DNA of 64,000 nt, taken from contig JACSZT010000022.1 in NCBI GenBank assembly GCA_014332815.1, positions 1 to 64,000 of the forward strand. The letters are read 5' to 3'. A program made the position numbers and the translations under genes. The stretch comes from Weissella confusa. Its GTDB lineage: Bacteria > Bacillota > Bacilli > Lactobacillales > Lactobacillaceae. Below are positions 16,633 to 27,324 of the stretch, in pieces; positions within the stretch are counted from its first letter, which is position 1, and the number at the start of each line of letters is the position of its first letter. Under the pieces are notes generated by a model. That model worked only from the letters and a program-made list of their open reading frames with translations. It did no database searches and was not told the DNA's origin.

Positions 16633-17820
16633 AAAAAACGGTACTGACCGCGCATCATCTACTGCAATACCCAACGCCGTTTCACGCATATCAAATTGTG
16701 CCAAGTTCAACGTGCGATCTTCATCTGGAATCAGACTCACAAACGCCGCACGAACTTGATCAAGCAAATATTGGTCTGTACCTTGAATTAGGTAGATTGG
16801 CTGCAATGTTTGCTTTGCAACATCTTGTTGTGCCTTCTCTTTCAGTAACTTAACAACCTTCTTGCGACTATCCAGCTTCTCGTATGGTGCAAAAATCACT
16901 AAGACCGTCTGTGGCTCTGGGTGTTCAATGTAGGCCAATAAATCTTCGACGTGATGTTCCAGCTTAGTTCGTGGATTTTCACCGGTCAGGAAGTAGGCAT
17001 CGTCAATAATTACGACACGTCGGTCACGCTCGTCAATCTGCTTCGTATCGTACGCATAAAGCATCAACTTATCAAGTTCAGACATAATTTGCGTTAACGA
17101 CATATTCGTTAAACGAATTAGCAGTTGCATGGCAGGTCCAGACATTTCAAACCCGCCTTGGCGCAACTTATCATTAATCATGTTTCGCACATCTTTTTCA
17201 GTCAAATCACCAAAGGCCAAGTAAGCTTGAGTTGATGACTTCACCTGTAACAACAAGCGGAATTGTCCTAACAACGCTGCGTGCAATCGCAATGGTGCCT
17301 CACCACTCTCGACCAATTCGTGATACAACTCCACAGCGCGTGTTAACTTGCGGTTCAACAACGCATTAATTAAGTCGAAGATATTTTCGCTCAACGTACG
17401 AGTTACCAAGGCATCAACAGCTTAATCAGCTTGGTAACGCAACACGAATAATTCAAAGAGCAATTCAGGGTCACGTGCCGTTGATTTCAGCTGTTCTTCC
17501 ATATCCACTAGCCCCAGATAAGCCTTGGCTAGCGCGGTATAACTGAAGCGACGTACCGTTTGACGGCCAAGCTTCACACGGTATGGATTCACTTTCAACA
17601 TTGATGCCGTACCAGACTCACAGTGCGAATTCCTTGATGATTTCATTCTTGCGTTGTGCAGAAATAGCCATGTTGGATATCCACCTTTCTTAATATATAG
17701 TCGCCTAAAACAACGTAGGACGACGGTGAACCGTCAAACATCGTAAAAGGTCGTGTGCTTTTGCACTTCAAATATAATACTAAACTTTCTAACTTGATGC
17801 AAGTAGAAATCCTATGCAAG
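16435..17820 (-). CDS. holA: DNA polymerase III delta subunit
   Basis: Restored 16608..17630 +, 340 aa, normal. Clamp-loader subunit. Shows [77 protein letters not shown] and [11 protein letters not shown]. Start ATG (7 bp after AGGAGG) preferred over a GTG two codons upstream. Lies 63 bp after comEC, as in most Firmicutes, and before rpsO/rpsT. Confidence 0.9.
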
Positions 17821-18216
17821 GGATCAACTCACGGTAACGTTGAACGTCGTTGTCACGCAAGTAACGCAACAAGTTACGACGGTGACCGATCTTCTTCATC
17901 AACCCACGTTGTGAGTGGAAGTCGTGCTTGTGCTCTGACATGTGTGCGTTCAATTCGTTGATGTCGGCAGTCAAAACTGCAACTTGAACTTCAACTGAAC
18001 CAGTATCACCTTCGTGAACTTCAGCAGCCTTACGGAACTTCTTCACTTCAGTACGGTATGCACTCAATTGTGAGATGTTACGCTCGCGTTGCACCTTGTT
18101 CAAGCGGGCACGTTGGATTGATGACTCAATAATTGGCATCGCTTTTCCCTCCGATGATAAATGTCAAAATAACGTACGTTGTTAATGTAAAAATTAACGA
18201 CGCAATCCAAGCTTTC
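17623..18216 (-). CDS. rpsO: 30S ribosomal protein S15
   Basis: Restored 17771..18040 +, 89 aa. Shows [24 protein letters not shown], where Arg before HEGD appears only when base 17820 is left uninverted, then [39 protein letters not shown] and the C-terminal LGLRR. Start ATG behind AAAGGTGG. Separate unit with its own promoter; rpsT follows. Confidence 0.95.
17774..17802 (-). promoter_or_regulatory. rpsO promoter
   Basis: Restored + strand: TTGCAT, 17-bp spacer, TATTAT, about 130 bp before the rpsO start. Good sigma-A type match; the element is within one segment so it is readable as supplied. Confidence 0.65.
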
Positions 18217-18414
18217 CAACAAAAAAGACCAACACCCGAAGATGTTGGTCTTTTTTCAGTTTGCTATCGCAAGTAATAAATTACTTGTTCAACAAAGCTG
18301 CCAAACGTGACTTGTCACGTGAAGCCTTGTTCTTAGCAATCAAGCCCTTTGATGCGGCACGATCGATAGCTGACGTAGCGTTAACAAACAACTCTTGCAA
18401 GTTGTCTGCACCAT
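18019..18414 (-). CDS. rpsT: 30S ribosomal protein S20
   Basis: Restored 18095..18349 +, 84 aa. Shows [53 protein letters not shown] and [17 protein letters not shown], the usual S20 helical bundle. Start ATG with GGAGGG upstream. Followed by a strong terminator. Confidence 0.94.
18221..18256 (-). terminator. Terminator after rpsT
   Basis: Restored + strand: AAAAGACCAACATC TTCG GGTGTTGGTCTTTTTT, a long stem with TTCG tetraloop and T-run. Confidence 0.88.
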
Positions 18415-19206
18415 CCTTCCAGTTTCGATAACACCAGAACCATGTCAGTCAAATTTTGTTGTAGTTTCTCTACTTGCTTCGTAGTCTCTTCAATCGCAGA
18501 CCTCAGAGCTTTAATATCTACTTCTTTCATCAATATCACCTCTTATACCACGAGTATACGACCCACGAATCAGCAATACTAACATAAACTCTCACCCAAA
18601 CATATCTGTAGACCTTTCCGGAGAGCTTCGGTAAAACTATCCACAAATTCAGTGTAATCGATGTGCTCAACTTCTTGATCCGAAAACGCATCATCTACTG
18701 AATTACTACGTTCTGCGTAATCTCCTCCGTACACTGTGATTACTAGTTCACCTGCCGTTACCGCCTCAGCCACTGTTTCATATTTATTTTGTTCAGGGAG
18801 CGTTCCTTGTAGTAACGGTTCAAAGACATGTTGTCTAGTGAATGTATCCCCCGTTAAAACCGTCACTTTACCGGCTTTCTGTCGTCGAAGAATTATGCTA
18901 AATAATTCTTCAGAAATTTTATTTTTACCAGCATACATCTGAACATTACCAAATTCCGCCACTGCAAAAGATGTTAACTTCGACTTGAACTCATCCGTCG
19001 CTTGCGCGACCGCCCCAATCATCATTTGCTTGCGCTACTTGTAAGCCAAATTCAATTAATTTAGCGCTAAGCCACCACGAATTCCTTAGTTCAATTTCTT
19101 TTGCAGAAAGTTTCCCAAGTTTACTATTTAAATCTCTTTTTTGGAGTTTATGCATAAAACCACCTATTTCAAAGTCACAGTAGCTGACCGATTAATTGCT
19201 TGAGAA
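18415..19206 (-). CDS. Unknown protein with N-terminal coiled coil
   Basis: Restored 18496..19050 +, 184 aa. Not recognised. The first about 40 residues ([38 protein letters not shown]) look like a coiled coil; the rest is mixed with [13 protein letters not shown], an acidic stretch [13 protein letters not shown], and [20 protein letters not shown]. No transmembrane segment. Start ATG with AGAGGTG upstream. It is followed after 8 bp by a PD-(D/E)XK-like gene, so the two probably act together. More AT-rich than the housekeeping genes around it, suggesting an acquired islet. Confidence 0.7.
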
Positions 19207-19602
19207 ACCTGTTTTTCTGTCTTTAGCAAATGAATCAACATAGGCCCACAAGTCATCATGCGGTATCAAAACCCATCTACGATCATTCTTCCTTAGCGGG
19301 AATGCCATCAACAATCCTTTTCCCAGATATTTGCGTTCGACATCCAAACGACCTTTGACTTGAATTCGATAAGTATCAGTCTGATTGAATGCGATTAAAT
19401 CAAGTATTTTATGAACACAGCGTCAATCTGACAAAAAGGATTCACACGTCTTAATACAAAATAAAAACGCCATCTCTGGCGTTTAATCTTCTGCCGGTTC
19501 GATAACCATTGGTGGCACAATACTCATTTCAATTAAATCAGGCACTCTGTCGAGTCCTATCCCTTGTGAACTCCAGGCTCCGTGAACTTGAACATATGAC
19601 TA
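19009..19602 (-). CDS. Putative PD-(D/E)XK-like nuclease-fold protein
   Basis: Restored 19059..19523 +, 154 aa. Suggestive core: DDWGGLDLIAFN followed by YRIQVKGRLDV, the D...(Q/E)xK spacing of PD-(D/E)XK folds, then RKYLGKGLLMAFPL, RRWVLIPHDDLW and a C-terminal GIGLDRVPDLIE. Starts [20 protein letters not shown]. Second gene of the islet, closed by a terminator. The join at base 19404 reads GGT-GAG-TCA; leaving the wrong base would give a false TAG. Nuclease activity is inference only. Confidence 0.6.
19465..19487 (-). terminator. Terminator after the unknown gene pair
   Basis: Restored + strand: AAACGCCAGAGATGGCGTTTTTATTTT, a short CGCCA/TGGCG stem and T-run. Confidence 0.7.
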
Positions 19603-20196
19603 AAGTTTTCAGATTGCGTCGGTGGTGTTGACGGTTCCAAAAAATTCCCGGAGCTTTCGAGTGCTAGCTTTAGTGGCATATAAAGTACGTCAATGGTAAT
19701 TATCACTGAAAATATCATTGTTATAACGATACCTAAGGCAAATTTGAATTTCATTTCCTGATCCCCTTATAGGTGATTCAGTTTAGCATTCAGTTTTTGC
19801 TGCAATATTTCCGACACCTTTCGCCCTAGAATCACAATCAAAATCGGCGTCGCCCAGAAAGCAACAAAACTGCTAATCACAAACCTAGTTTGCATTTCGA
19901 TACTCTCTTTGCCGATTGATTTTGTGATGATGATATTGATCACCGTCAGTATGATTGGTGGCACAATCTCAATTAACAATAGTTTCGCGAAAAAATTGAT
20001 GTCTTCACCGACGGTAACTGCGTACATGTTCTTTCCATTTTCACGTACACCACCGAACGGCATAATACTTAATGTCGTAGCCATAATGTTCCTATTCTCG
20101 TTATATTTCACGGGTCAGCACAACCCAAACGTTTGTATGATTTACTAACAGTTTACCACACAATGCGTACCCTACCAACAACGAGAAAATTATATT
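19603..20196 (-). CDS. Small polytopic membrane protein, unknown
   Basis: Restored 19648..20004 +, 118 aa. Three predicted transmembrane segments: FALGIVITMIFSVIITIDV near the N-terminus, LLLIEIVPPIILTVINIII, and FVISSFVAFWATPILIVIL; a short Ser/Pro/Thr loop (LEPSTPPTQSENF) lies between the first two. Start ATG with GGATCAGG upstream. Not recognised. Lies between the PD-(D/E)XK-like gene and rnj, separated from both. Confidence 0.65.
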
Positions 20197-22176
20197 AGTT
20201 CTGATCCGAAGACCGGCACCTTAACCTCACTCAACAAGTAAGGCAATGCCCCAATTGCATCCGCGTGTCCGTGTGTCAAAAAGACACCGGCAATCTTATC
20301 TGCGTTCTCTACCAAGTAGGCAAAGTCAGGAATGACAACGTCAACTCCTAGCAAATCGCTTTCTGGGTACTTCAACCCTGCATCCAAAATAAAATCACCA
20401 GTGTAGACAACTTGTCCTTCTGGCGTTTCAATTACAATTCCAAGAGATTCTGGAATCGTGTGTGTCGTCTCAAAGAATGAAACGGTCACATCCCCAAAAG
20501 ATACTTCTGAGTTACCACGAACCACGTGGTAATCATCAAACCCCTTTGCTTCAGGCTCTGCTTCCACAGCCAACTTAGCCAATTCAATCGTTACGATAAT
20601 ACGACCCTCAGTGTGACCGCGGAACGTATCCAAAACGTAGCTACCCAATTCAGATTCATGGGCTGCCAAACCATAGCTAGCTGTACCTGCTGCATCAGCA
20701 AGCAAAGCGATTACCCCCTTGGCACCAATTTGTGCCAAACGTGCCAAATCAGTACGGTAGTATGGCAATGCCGTTGTATCAATCTTAAATTTTGGCTCCA
20801 ACTTGCTCAAGTTCTTCAAAGAAACAAATAGTTCGTTTTCAGGCATTGGCAAGTGCAACTTCTTCAAACGCAAAGCAGTACGTACAACCTTTTCCAAGTC
20901 GTTTCCAGAAATCACAATCTTACGACCAACCTTGAAGGCTGCGTCGATAACTTGTTGGATACGTTGGATGTTTGAAGCGACTGCAGCCTGCTTAACCGTT
21001 GCACCGGCATGGAACAACATGTCACGCGTACGTGCCACGTAACCTTCCATGGCCGTTGAAGGCGTCGTCGTAATGAATACCAAGTCACCTTCTTGAATTT
21101 GGATGTTGCGATCATCACCTTGCGCCATGCGTTGCAAGTGACGAATCGGTTCACCCATCTTACCCGTTTCAAGGATAACCGTCTCACAGCGAAGGTTGTC
21201 ACCCTTAGCAAGCAAGAAGACGTGGTTATCATCGTAACCAACTTGTTCAGCAGCCTTGTAAGCTGCGTTCAAGACACGGTACTCACCTTGCACAGGGATA
21301 ACATTCTTAGGCTTCAACAAGTTCAACAAAAGTTGGAAATCTTCCTTAGATGCGTGACCTGAAGACTTCTTATCCGTTGAAATGCCACGTGAATCAATCT
21401 TTGGCTTTGAGATAATCTTCTTTTTCTTACGATCAATCGTCACAACGGCGATGAAGACACCGTCTTCTGACAAGATGCGACGGTCGTTCAAAACGATAGA
21501 ACCGATATCACCGACACCAGATCCATCAATCATTGTTGAGCCAACCTGGATTGAGCCACCCAAGTACATTTCTTCGCCATCAGCTTCCATGATAACTGGC
21601 AAAATCACTGGCTTACGACGCGTTTGCTCGTACAAGAACTTACCCAATGCATCGCGAACAGAGTTCTTAAGGTTACCCCAGTCGAATTCCTTAGCGTTCT
21701 TGATACCTTCAGCGACGGTCGTTTCAACCAGGTCACCAGCCTCGCGAATCAAATCACGTGACGTCTTCACATAAACGAATGCGACCTCCGCTCCATTTTC
21801 AGCTGGCTTAGCAGGTTGATTATTATTATTCTTAGCAGGCGCTGGCTTGTTAGCGTTTGCGTTCTGCTTCTTCTTTGGCTTGTTGTTTTGCTTTTGTGAC
21901 TTGTTTGCTTCAGGAGCTTCAGCCTTCTTAGCGTTCGTCTTGCTTGCTGAGCGCTTGCGACGACGACCATTTTGGTTTTGATTCTCATAGGCTTCTTTTC
22001 CCTTTGCTAATAGTAGCTCATAGCGCTGTGTTTGTTCTTCGTTCATGATGCATCCTTCCTAACAAACAAGCGTCGACCCGTTAGAATCGACGCTTGTGTT
22101 TTATTCAGCTGATGGTGCTGATTCACCTTGCGTTGCCATTGGCTTACGACGGCGTGGACGGCGCTTCTTTTTCTTT
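19999..22176 (-). CDS. rnj: Ribonuclease J
   Basis: Restored 20110..22053 +, 647 aa. Endo/5'-exoribonuclease of mRNA decay and rRNA maturation. Visible: MPFGGVRENGKNMYAVTVGE, FILDAGLKYPE, the metallo-beta-lactamase motif THGHADAIGALPYL, YTGDFILDAGL-like beta-CASP region, RKIVISGNDLEK and VIPVQGEYRVL. The core is followed by an unusual about 90-residue tail rich in Lys, Arg, Asn, Gln and Ala. Start ATG of MATTLSIMPFGG. Terminator follows. Confidence 0.92.
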
Positions 22177-23166
22177 TTCTTTAATGCCACCGTGACATAT
22201 AGTTCAGCCAATTCAGCACTTTCTAGATATGAATCAATGAATTCATCCGCAAACAATTGTGCCGTCTTGAACTGACCATCGGCTAATAACACACGGGTAA
22301 TCAATTGATTAAGTTCTGGCGTTTGTTGGAAATCATACGCTTCATCAAATGCATCTAGTGCTGGACCGAATGCTTCAGCCGCAATCAAGCGTTCCTTTTG
22401 ATTGATAGCATCCCCATCACTCAAATGATAGAATTGGCGCGCAATTGTATTTACTGTCGCCTTTTGTTCTGTTCTAAAGGTTTCTTCGGCCGTCTCAATC
22501 TCTGTTGTTAATGGTGTAGCAACATCTGGTGCAACCCAGGTTACAAATTCTCGCGCTGCGATAAATTGTTGCAGTGGCATTTCATCTAGTGATTGCAGGT
22601 CCTTTGGCACGATTGTCATTACCTTTTCGTCTAACCAGGTCATGTCTACCGACTCAGTTACCTGCAAACGACGCAACTTATCCAAAACCGTTACCCGCGC
22701 AATGGCTGGCAGGAATGGATCGACCAATGCAAAGCGTGCACCAACCAGGTATTCGCGTAATGGCAGCTTTACCGGCTCCGTTGGGGCATTTCCCCCCATT
22801 GCTTCGGCCATTAAGCCTGCTGCCCAAGCACGTGGATTCTCAACAACCCGATCAATCGCTGGATAAGCAATCATCAACATTAAACGTGCTTGTTCAACTA
22901 AGGCATGTACCGTAGCTAGGCCAAATTCATGTTCATAACCCGATAATGTCGCCACCACCGTTTGGAATCATTCCTTACAGAACTAAAACAACTTGGTGCG
23001 AAAATCTTTGTAATTTCTCTATATGAGACTGGAATTATTATATATAACTTGGCGATTTTTGTAAATATTTTTTACCTAAATTCGACTATCAATTTCAAAT
23101 TAGTTTTTTTAGGGCATTAATCCCATCATTTCTTGCCCTAATTTCGCCCGCCAAGATTGTTGCTCT
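21979..23166 (-). CDS. TPR-like helical repeat protein, unknown
   Basis: Restored 22108..23025 +, 305 aa. Starts [21 protein letters not shown]; helical repeats such as [20 protein letters not shown] and [17 protein letters not shown] resemble TPRs, followed by long alpha-helical stretches ([27 protein letters not shown]) and the end [13 protein letters not shown]. No signal peptide. Partner and role unknown. Sits between rnj and the tuf promoter; start ATG behind AGGAAGG. Confidence 0.75.
22064..22100 (-). terminator. Hairpin after rnj
   Basis: Restored + strand: ACAAGCGTCGA TTCTAACGGG TCGACGCTTGT TTG. A perfect 11-bp stem between the rnj stop and the next start; T-run is weak, so it may be a terminator or an mRNA-stabilising hairpin. 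Confidence 0.6.
23037..23065 (-). promoter_or_regulatory. tuf promoter
   Basis: Restored + strand: TTTACA, exactly 17 bp, TATAAT, about 140 bp upstream of tuf. Near-consensus, as expected for an abundant protein. Confidence 0.75.
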
Positions 23167-24552
23167 CCAATCCCTTGTCAGCCAATACCTTTGAGATAGC
23201 GGCAGTCAAAGTAGTCTTACCGTGGTCGACGTGACCGATAGTTCCAATGTTAACGTGAGGCTTAGTGCGCTCGAAATTTTCCTTAGCCAAAAGCTTGTCC
23301 TCCTAATATTCGCATGTTAGCCCTTAAATGGGCTAACCCTTATTGCTTAAATAGTATTATACTCAAGCAACAACCAAGATAGCACCGTCCATTTGGGCAG
23401 CACCAGTGATCATGTTCTTAACGTAGTCCGCGTGACCAGGGGCGTCGATGTGGGCGTAGTGACGAGCTTCCGTCTCGTACTCGATGTGAGCAGTGTTGAT
23501 CGTGATACCACGCTCACGCTCTTCAGGAGCAGCGTCGATAGCAGCAAAGTCTTGTTGCTCACATCCGCGGATAACTGGAATATCATCCCCAGGGAAATCG
23601 TACTCTGACAACAATTCACGAACTTCCATTTCAACCAAGTCAACCAACTCTTCGTCGTCAACCAAGTCAACCTTGTTCAAGAACACAACCAAGTAGTCAA
23701 CACCAACTTGGCGAGCCAACAAGATGTGCTCACGAGTTTGTGGCATAGGACCGTCAGTTCTCAAGTTAACAGTTCCACGGTCGATACGACCTGAAGCAAC
23801 AGTACCACGACCAGTGATCGTAAATACGTCTTCGACAGGCATCAAGAATGGCTTGTCAGTGTCACGCTCTGGCGTTGGAATGTATGAGTCAACAGTGTCC
23901 ATCAACTCTTCGATAACCTTAACTTGTTCTGGGTCACCTTCCAAAGCCTTCAAAGCTAACTTAGTGTGCGTTTGGATTGAACCAGGCTTAGCCAAAACTT
24001 GACCACGCTCGATTTCCTTACGATCAACACCACGCAACAATGCACCGATGTTATCACCAGCTTGACCTTGTTGCATTGACTTACGGAACATTTCGATTCC
24101 AGTAACAACAGTCTTACGAACGTCTTCGTGCAAACCAACGATTTCAACTTCATCGTTTTCGATGGCAACTGGTGCGATCAATTCGATATCGAATGTTACG
24201 TTGTCACCAGGCATAACCATTTCAACGCCTTCTGGCAATTGAACTACACCCGTAACGTCAGTCGTGTGGAAGTAGAATTGTGGACGGTAGTTAGTGAAGA
24301 ATGGCGTGTGACGGCCTCCTTCTTCCTTAGTCAAAACATAAACTTCGGCCAAGAGAGACGAAAGTCCCAACAATATGCCTGGGTAAACAAAAAGAGAGTT
24401 ATGACATACGAATATGTCATAACTCTCTTTTTTTGAGCAGCCTAAGCTACATTGGAAAATTTTACGTTAACCGTAAAATTAGTCCTTGATTTCTGAAACA
24501 GTTCCGGCACCGACAGTACGTCCACCTTCACGAACCGTAAACTTCAATCCCG
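23167..24552 (-). CDS. tuf: Elongation factor Tu
   Basis: Restored 23240..24427 +, 395 aa. GTPase delivering aminoacyl-tRNA. Visible: [92 protein letters not shown] and the C-terminal [18 protein letters not shown]. Start codon is TTG, placed 9 bp after AGGAGG. Joins at 23364 (Ala of GLAEQQDF) and 23562 (Ser of ASTDGP) need the uninverted spacer base; otherwise a TGA appears. Confidence 0.96.
24388..24433. terminator. Terminator after tuf
   Basis: Perfect stem AAAGAGAGTTATGACATA / TATGTCATAACTCTCTTT around TTCG, with T-run. A shorter AATTTTACG/CGTAAAATT repeat lies just before it. Confidence 0.88.
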
Positions 24553-25146
24553 TCCCCAATGCGCTTCCTTACCCATCTCTGCACCAAATGCAAAGGTGGC
24601 TGCTTGTTCTTCATCCGGCATGGCATCAATTAACTGCCACATCTTCTCAAATTGCCGTTCCGACGCAGTTAATAGCTCTGCTTTTGTCTTCGGTCTCGCC
24701 ATGGTGATATCCCCCCAGTACCTAGCATTTACCGTCAGAATACCATTCACCATGACCTTCGCATCTGTTAATGTGGTCTCTTGATGCTTTTCCCAGAAAC
24801 CAACATTCATCTCACCGTACGTTTTCCAATTATAAGGTGCCGGTAAAAATGGTTGCTGATCGCCATTTAGATTGGCATTCACCCACCGCAGTAGTAGCTG
24901 GTGCCATTCATAAAGATGAACCAACACATCTCGGATATTCTTATCGCCTACCAGTCATTACGCCTGGTAAGTTTTCTGATGTGCTTTAAGCTTCTTTATT
25001 GCCCACTCATAGTGTGCGACTGTGGCTGAAATACAATAACTAGCTAGCGTCGTGGTCCCAGTCCATGAGAAATATTGTTTGGTAAACAATGCTTCATCAG
25101 AAAACTCTGCTATAAGTGCCATTACTTTGTCATGACTGTCATGTAT
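24553..25146 (-). CDS. ClbS/DfsB family four-helix bundle protein
   Basis: Restored 24600..25136 +, 178 aa. Starts MARPKTKAELLTASERQFEK, then HWGRDKNIRDVLVHLYEWHQ, PAPYNWKTYGEMN, WEKHQETT and C-terminal YFSWTGTTTLASYCISATVA with HYEWAIKKLK. Matches the DinB-like ClbS/DfsB family, some of whose members protect DNA from alkylators; function here unknown. Start ATG after GGGGGGAT. Not in an obvious operon; hairpin and deoxyribosyltransferase gene follow. Confidence 0.82.
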
Positions 25147-25740
25147 GGGCTGCTTCGATACGTGCGACACGATCAATTTGCTCATCACTAAAGAATGGTG
25201 CTGCCAAATAAATTTGCATTGTTTAAAGCTCCTCTTCATTGAAAAAAGTGTATAAGCTACTCTATCACATTTGCGTTGGTCGTGAGCAACAAAATTTGCA
25301 GAAAAACGGCTCTTGAATTCATGTGAATACCAAGAGCCTTGTCTTACCTGCTTCAAAGGCTGTACCTGAATCAGCATCATCATCACGGAAATCAGCAACA
25401 ACAACCAATGCGTCAGCGTCCAACACTTGTGTGACATCACGACGGAATACTTCTGCAGCCCATGCTGGCGTGTATTCTGGGTTATCTGTCTTTTGGTGGT
25501 GGCGTGGTGAGTAGAAATCAGTCACCGTTGGGTTAGCCTCTTAAAACACGACATTTTTCCGACAAAAACGAACTTAGAAAAGTTGACCTTCAAACTTTGA
25601 CTCTGGGTAGTTCTTAAAGTCATAAGTTGCCAAATCTTCAGCCTTGTTAACGAAGGCCGTCAATGACTCCGTCAACATCAAGTTAGTCTTGTAGTCCGTC
25701 TCTTCGACCATGATTACTGGCTTCTTCAATGACCATGCCG
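25147..25740 (-). CDS. Nucleoside 2-deoxyribosyltransferase
   Basis: Restored 25271..25708 +, 145 aa. Transfers the deoxyribosyl group between bases in nucleoside salvage. Shows MQIYLAAPFFSDEQIDRVAR, NPTVTDFYSPRHHQ, LDADALVVVADFRDDDADSG followed by TAFEAGK (catalytic Glu), and PVIMVEET. Slightly shorter than lactobacillar enzymes (about 157 aa). Start ATG with GAGGAGC upstream. Preceded by an AAGGCTCTTG/CAAGAGCC hairpin with T-run. Confidence 0.86.
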
Positions 25741-27324
25741 GGCGTCGATACCCTTTTCGTATACGTCAACAGGAACTTCGAACTTGATCGTTCCCTTGTT
25801 GCCTTCACCCTTAGTGAAAACTGCGTTTGCCATGTTTATTCCTCCAATAGTCACCGGTTAAAGACCGACGACATATATTATCTTTACATACTTTATAAGT
25901 TTACCGGAAAAACCGTTATTTGGCAATAAATGTAGGCGCTCTGCGTCGATCTTTGGTTGACCAACAGTCGTAACACCTGCTTCAGCAACTGCATCAGCAA
26001 ATACATCTGGCAATACAACGTTCAAAGCGTCTTGGTACAATGACTCTTCACCGTACATTTGGAAAAAGACTTGCTTAGGCATCTTACCCTTACGGAAACC
26101 AGGAACCGTAATTTGCTTCTTAACGTCGTTAAATGTACCGTTCTTTGCAGGAGCGTCAACCAAAACCAATTCTGCTTGACCTTCTTGCAAACGAGTGATT
26201 TCAGCGTCCAATTCTTCATCAGAAACAGTAACGTCTGATGCAGGAACCTTAACACCCTTGTACTCGCCCAATTCGATTTCTGGTGCCAATTCAACTTCAG
26301 CAGTCAAAACCCAAGCTTCACCCTTGTTCATTGGTGCCAAGTCAGCAGCTTGGTATTCTTCTGGGAACGTTACGTTAACGTTAACAACGTCTTCGGCCTT
26401 GGCACCAACCAATTGGTCTTCGAAGCCAGGGATGAATGAGCCTGAACCCAATTCAAGTGAGTAGTTCTCACCCTTTCCACCGTCGAACTCAACACCGTCA
26501 ACTGAACCAACGAAGTCGATAACAACCGTGTGAGCTGCGATAGCTGCGTCTTCCTTGGCATCCTTAGCTGCGTCTTCCTTAGAAGTCGTCAAGCGAGCCT
26601 TAACCTTGTCCTTCAATTCTGCCAAAGTTTCAACTTCTTCGTCGATGTCCTTTGCGAACTCGTCGTCCAAAGCTGGAACTTCCTTAGCCTTAACTTCGTG
26701 CACAGTAACAACGAACAAAGCGTCCTTACGCTTTACACGACGCTCAGCACCTTCTTCGTATTGCTTGTGCAAATCATCTTCTGATGAACCAGTGATTTGG
26801 TAGTACAACTCTGGTGAGATACCTTGTTGTTGCATTGAAGCAAAGAATTGGTTCATTTGACGGTGAACGTCTTCGTGAATCATTGAGTCAGGAATTTGAC
26901 CACCTTCAACAGATGCGTTGTCAACAAAAACAGCGTTATCAACAATCATGTCAACAACTTGCTTGATAGCAATGTCGTGTGACAACATGTCGTCTGACAA
27001 AGCACCGCGAACAGCAGCTTCGTCCATACCGTATTGGTCAGCCAATGACTTTACTTCAGCAGCAATGTCGTCAGCTGATGGCTTGATGTTTTCTGCCTTA
27101 ACAATAGCTTCCAATACCAAGTTCGGTCGGTTGTATTAAACACTGTTCAACCTCCTGTAAGTTTTTAAACGTTAGACTAAACGTAAGTTACCTACTATTG
27201 TACCAGAGATTTTGTGTTTTTTTATACGATATTCTTAGGACTTATATAGTGTAACACTGCAAAAAGAGGTTAGACTCGAAAAAGTCTAACCTCTTTTGTT
27301 TAACGTTTAATTGAATTAAGCTTT
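25741..27324 (-). CDS. tig: Trigger factor
   Basis: Restored 25845..27134 +, 429 aa. Ribosome-bound chaperone and prolyl isomerase. N-terminal ribosome-binding part shows [19 protein letters not shown] (signature G-F-R-x-G-K-x-P), the FKBP domain shows [17 protein letters not shown] and [15 protein letters not shown], and the helical C-terminus shows [15 protein letters not shown]. Ends ..NAVEA. Start ATG behind GGAGGA. Terminator, then clpX, as usual. Confidence 0.94.

Noticed and set aside
19600..19602. In-frame TAG in the PD-(D/E)XK-like gene
   Set aside because: Same joining effect; with base 19404 in place the codon is GAG.
19767..20111. A 114-aa membrane protein running into the RNase J N-terminus
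   Set aside because: A hybrid of the start of rnj and the small membrane protein; restored, they are separate genes.
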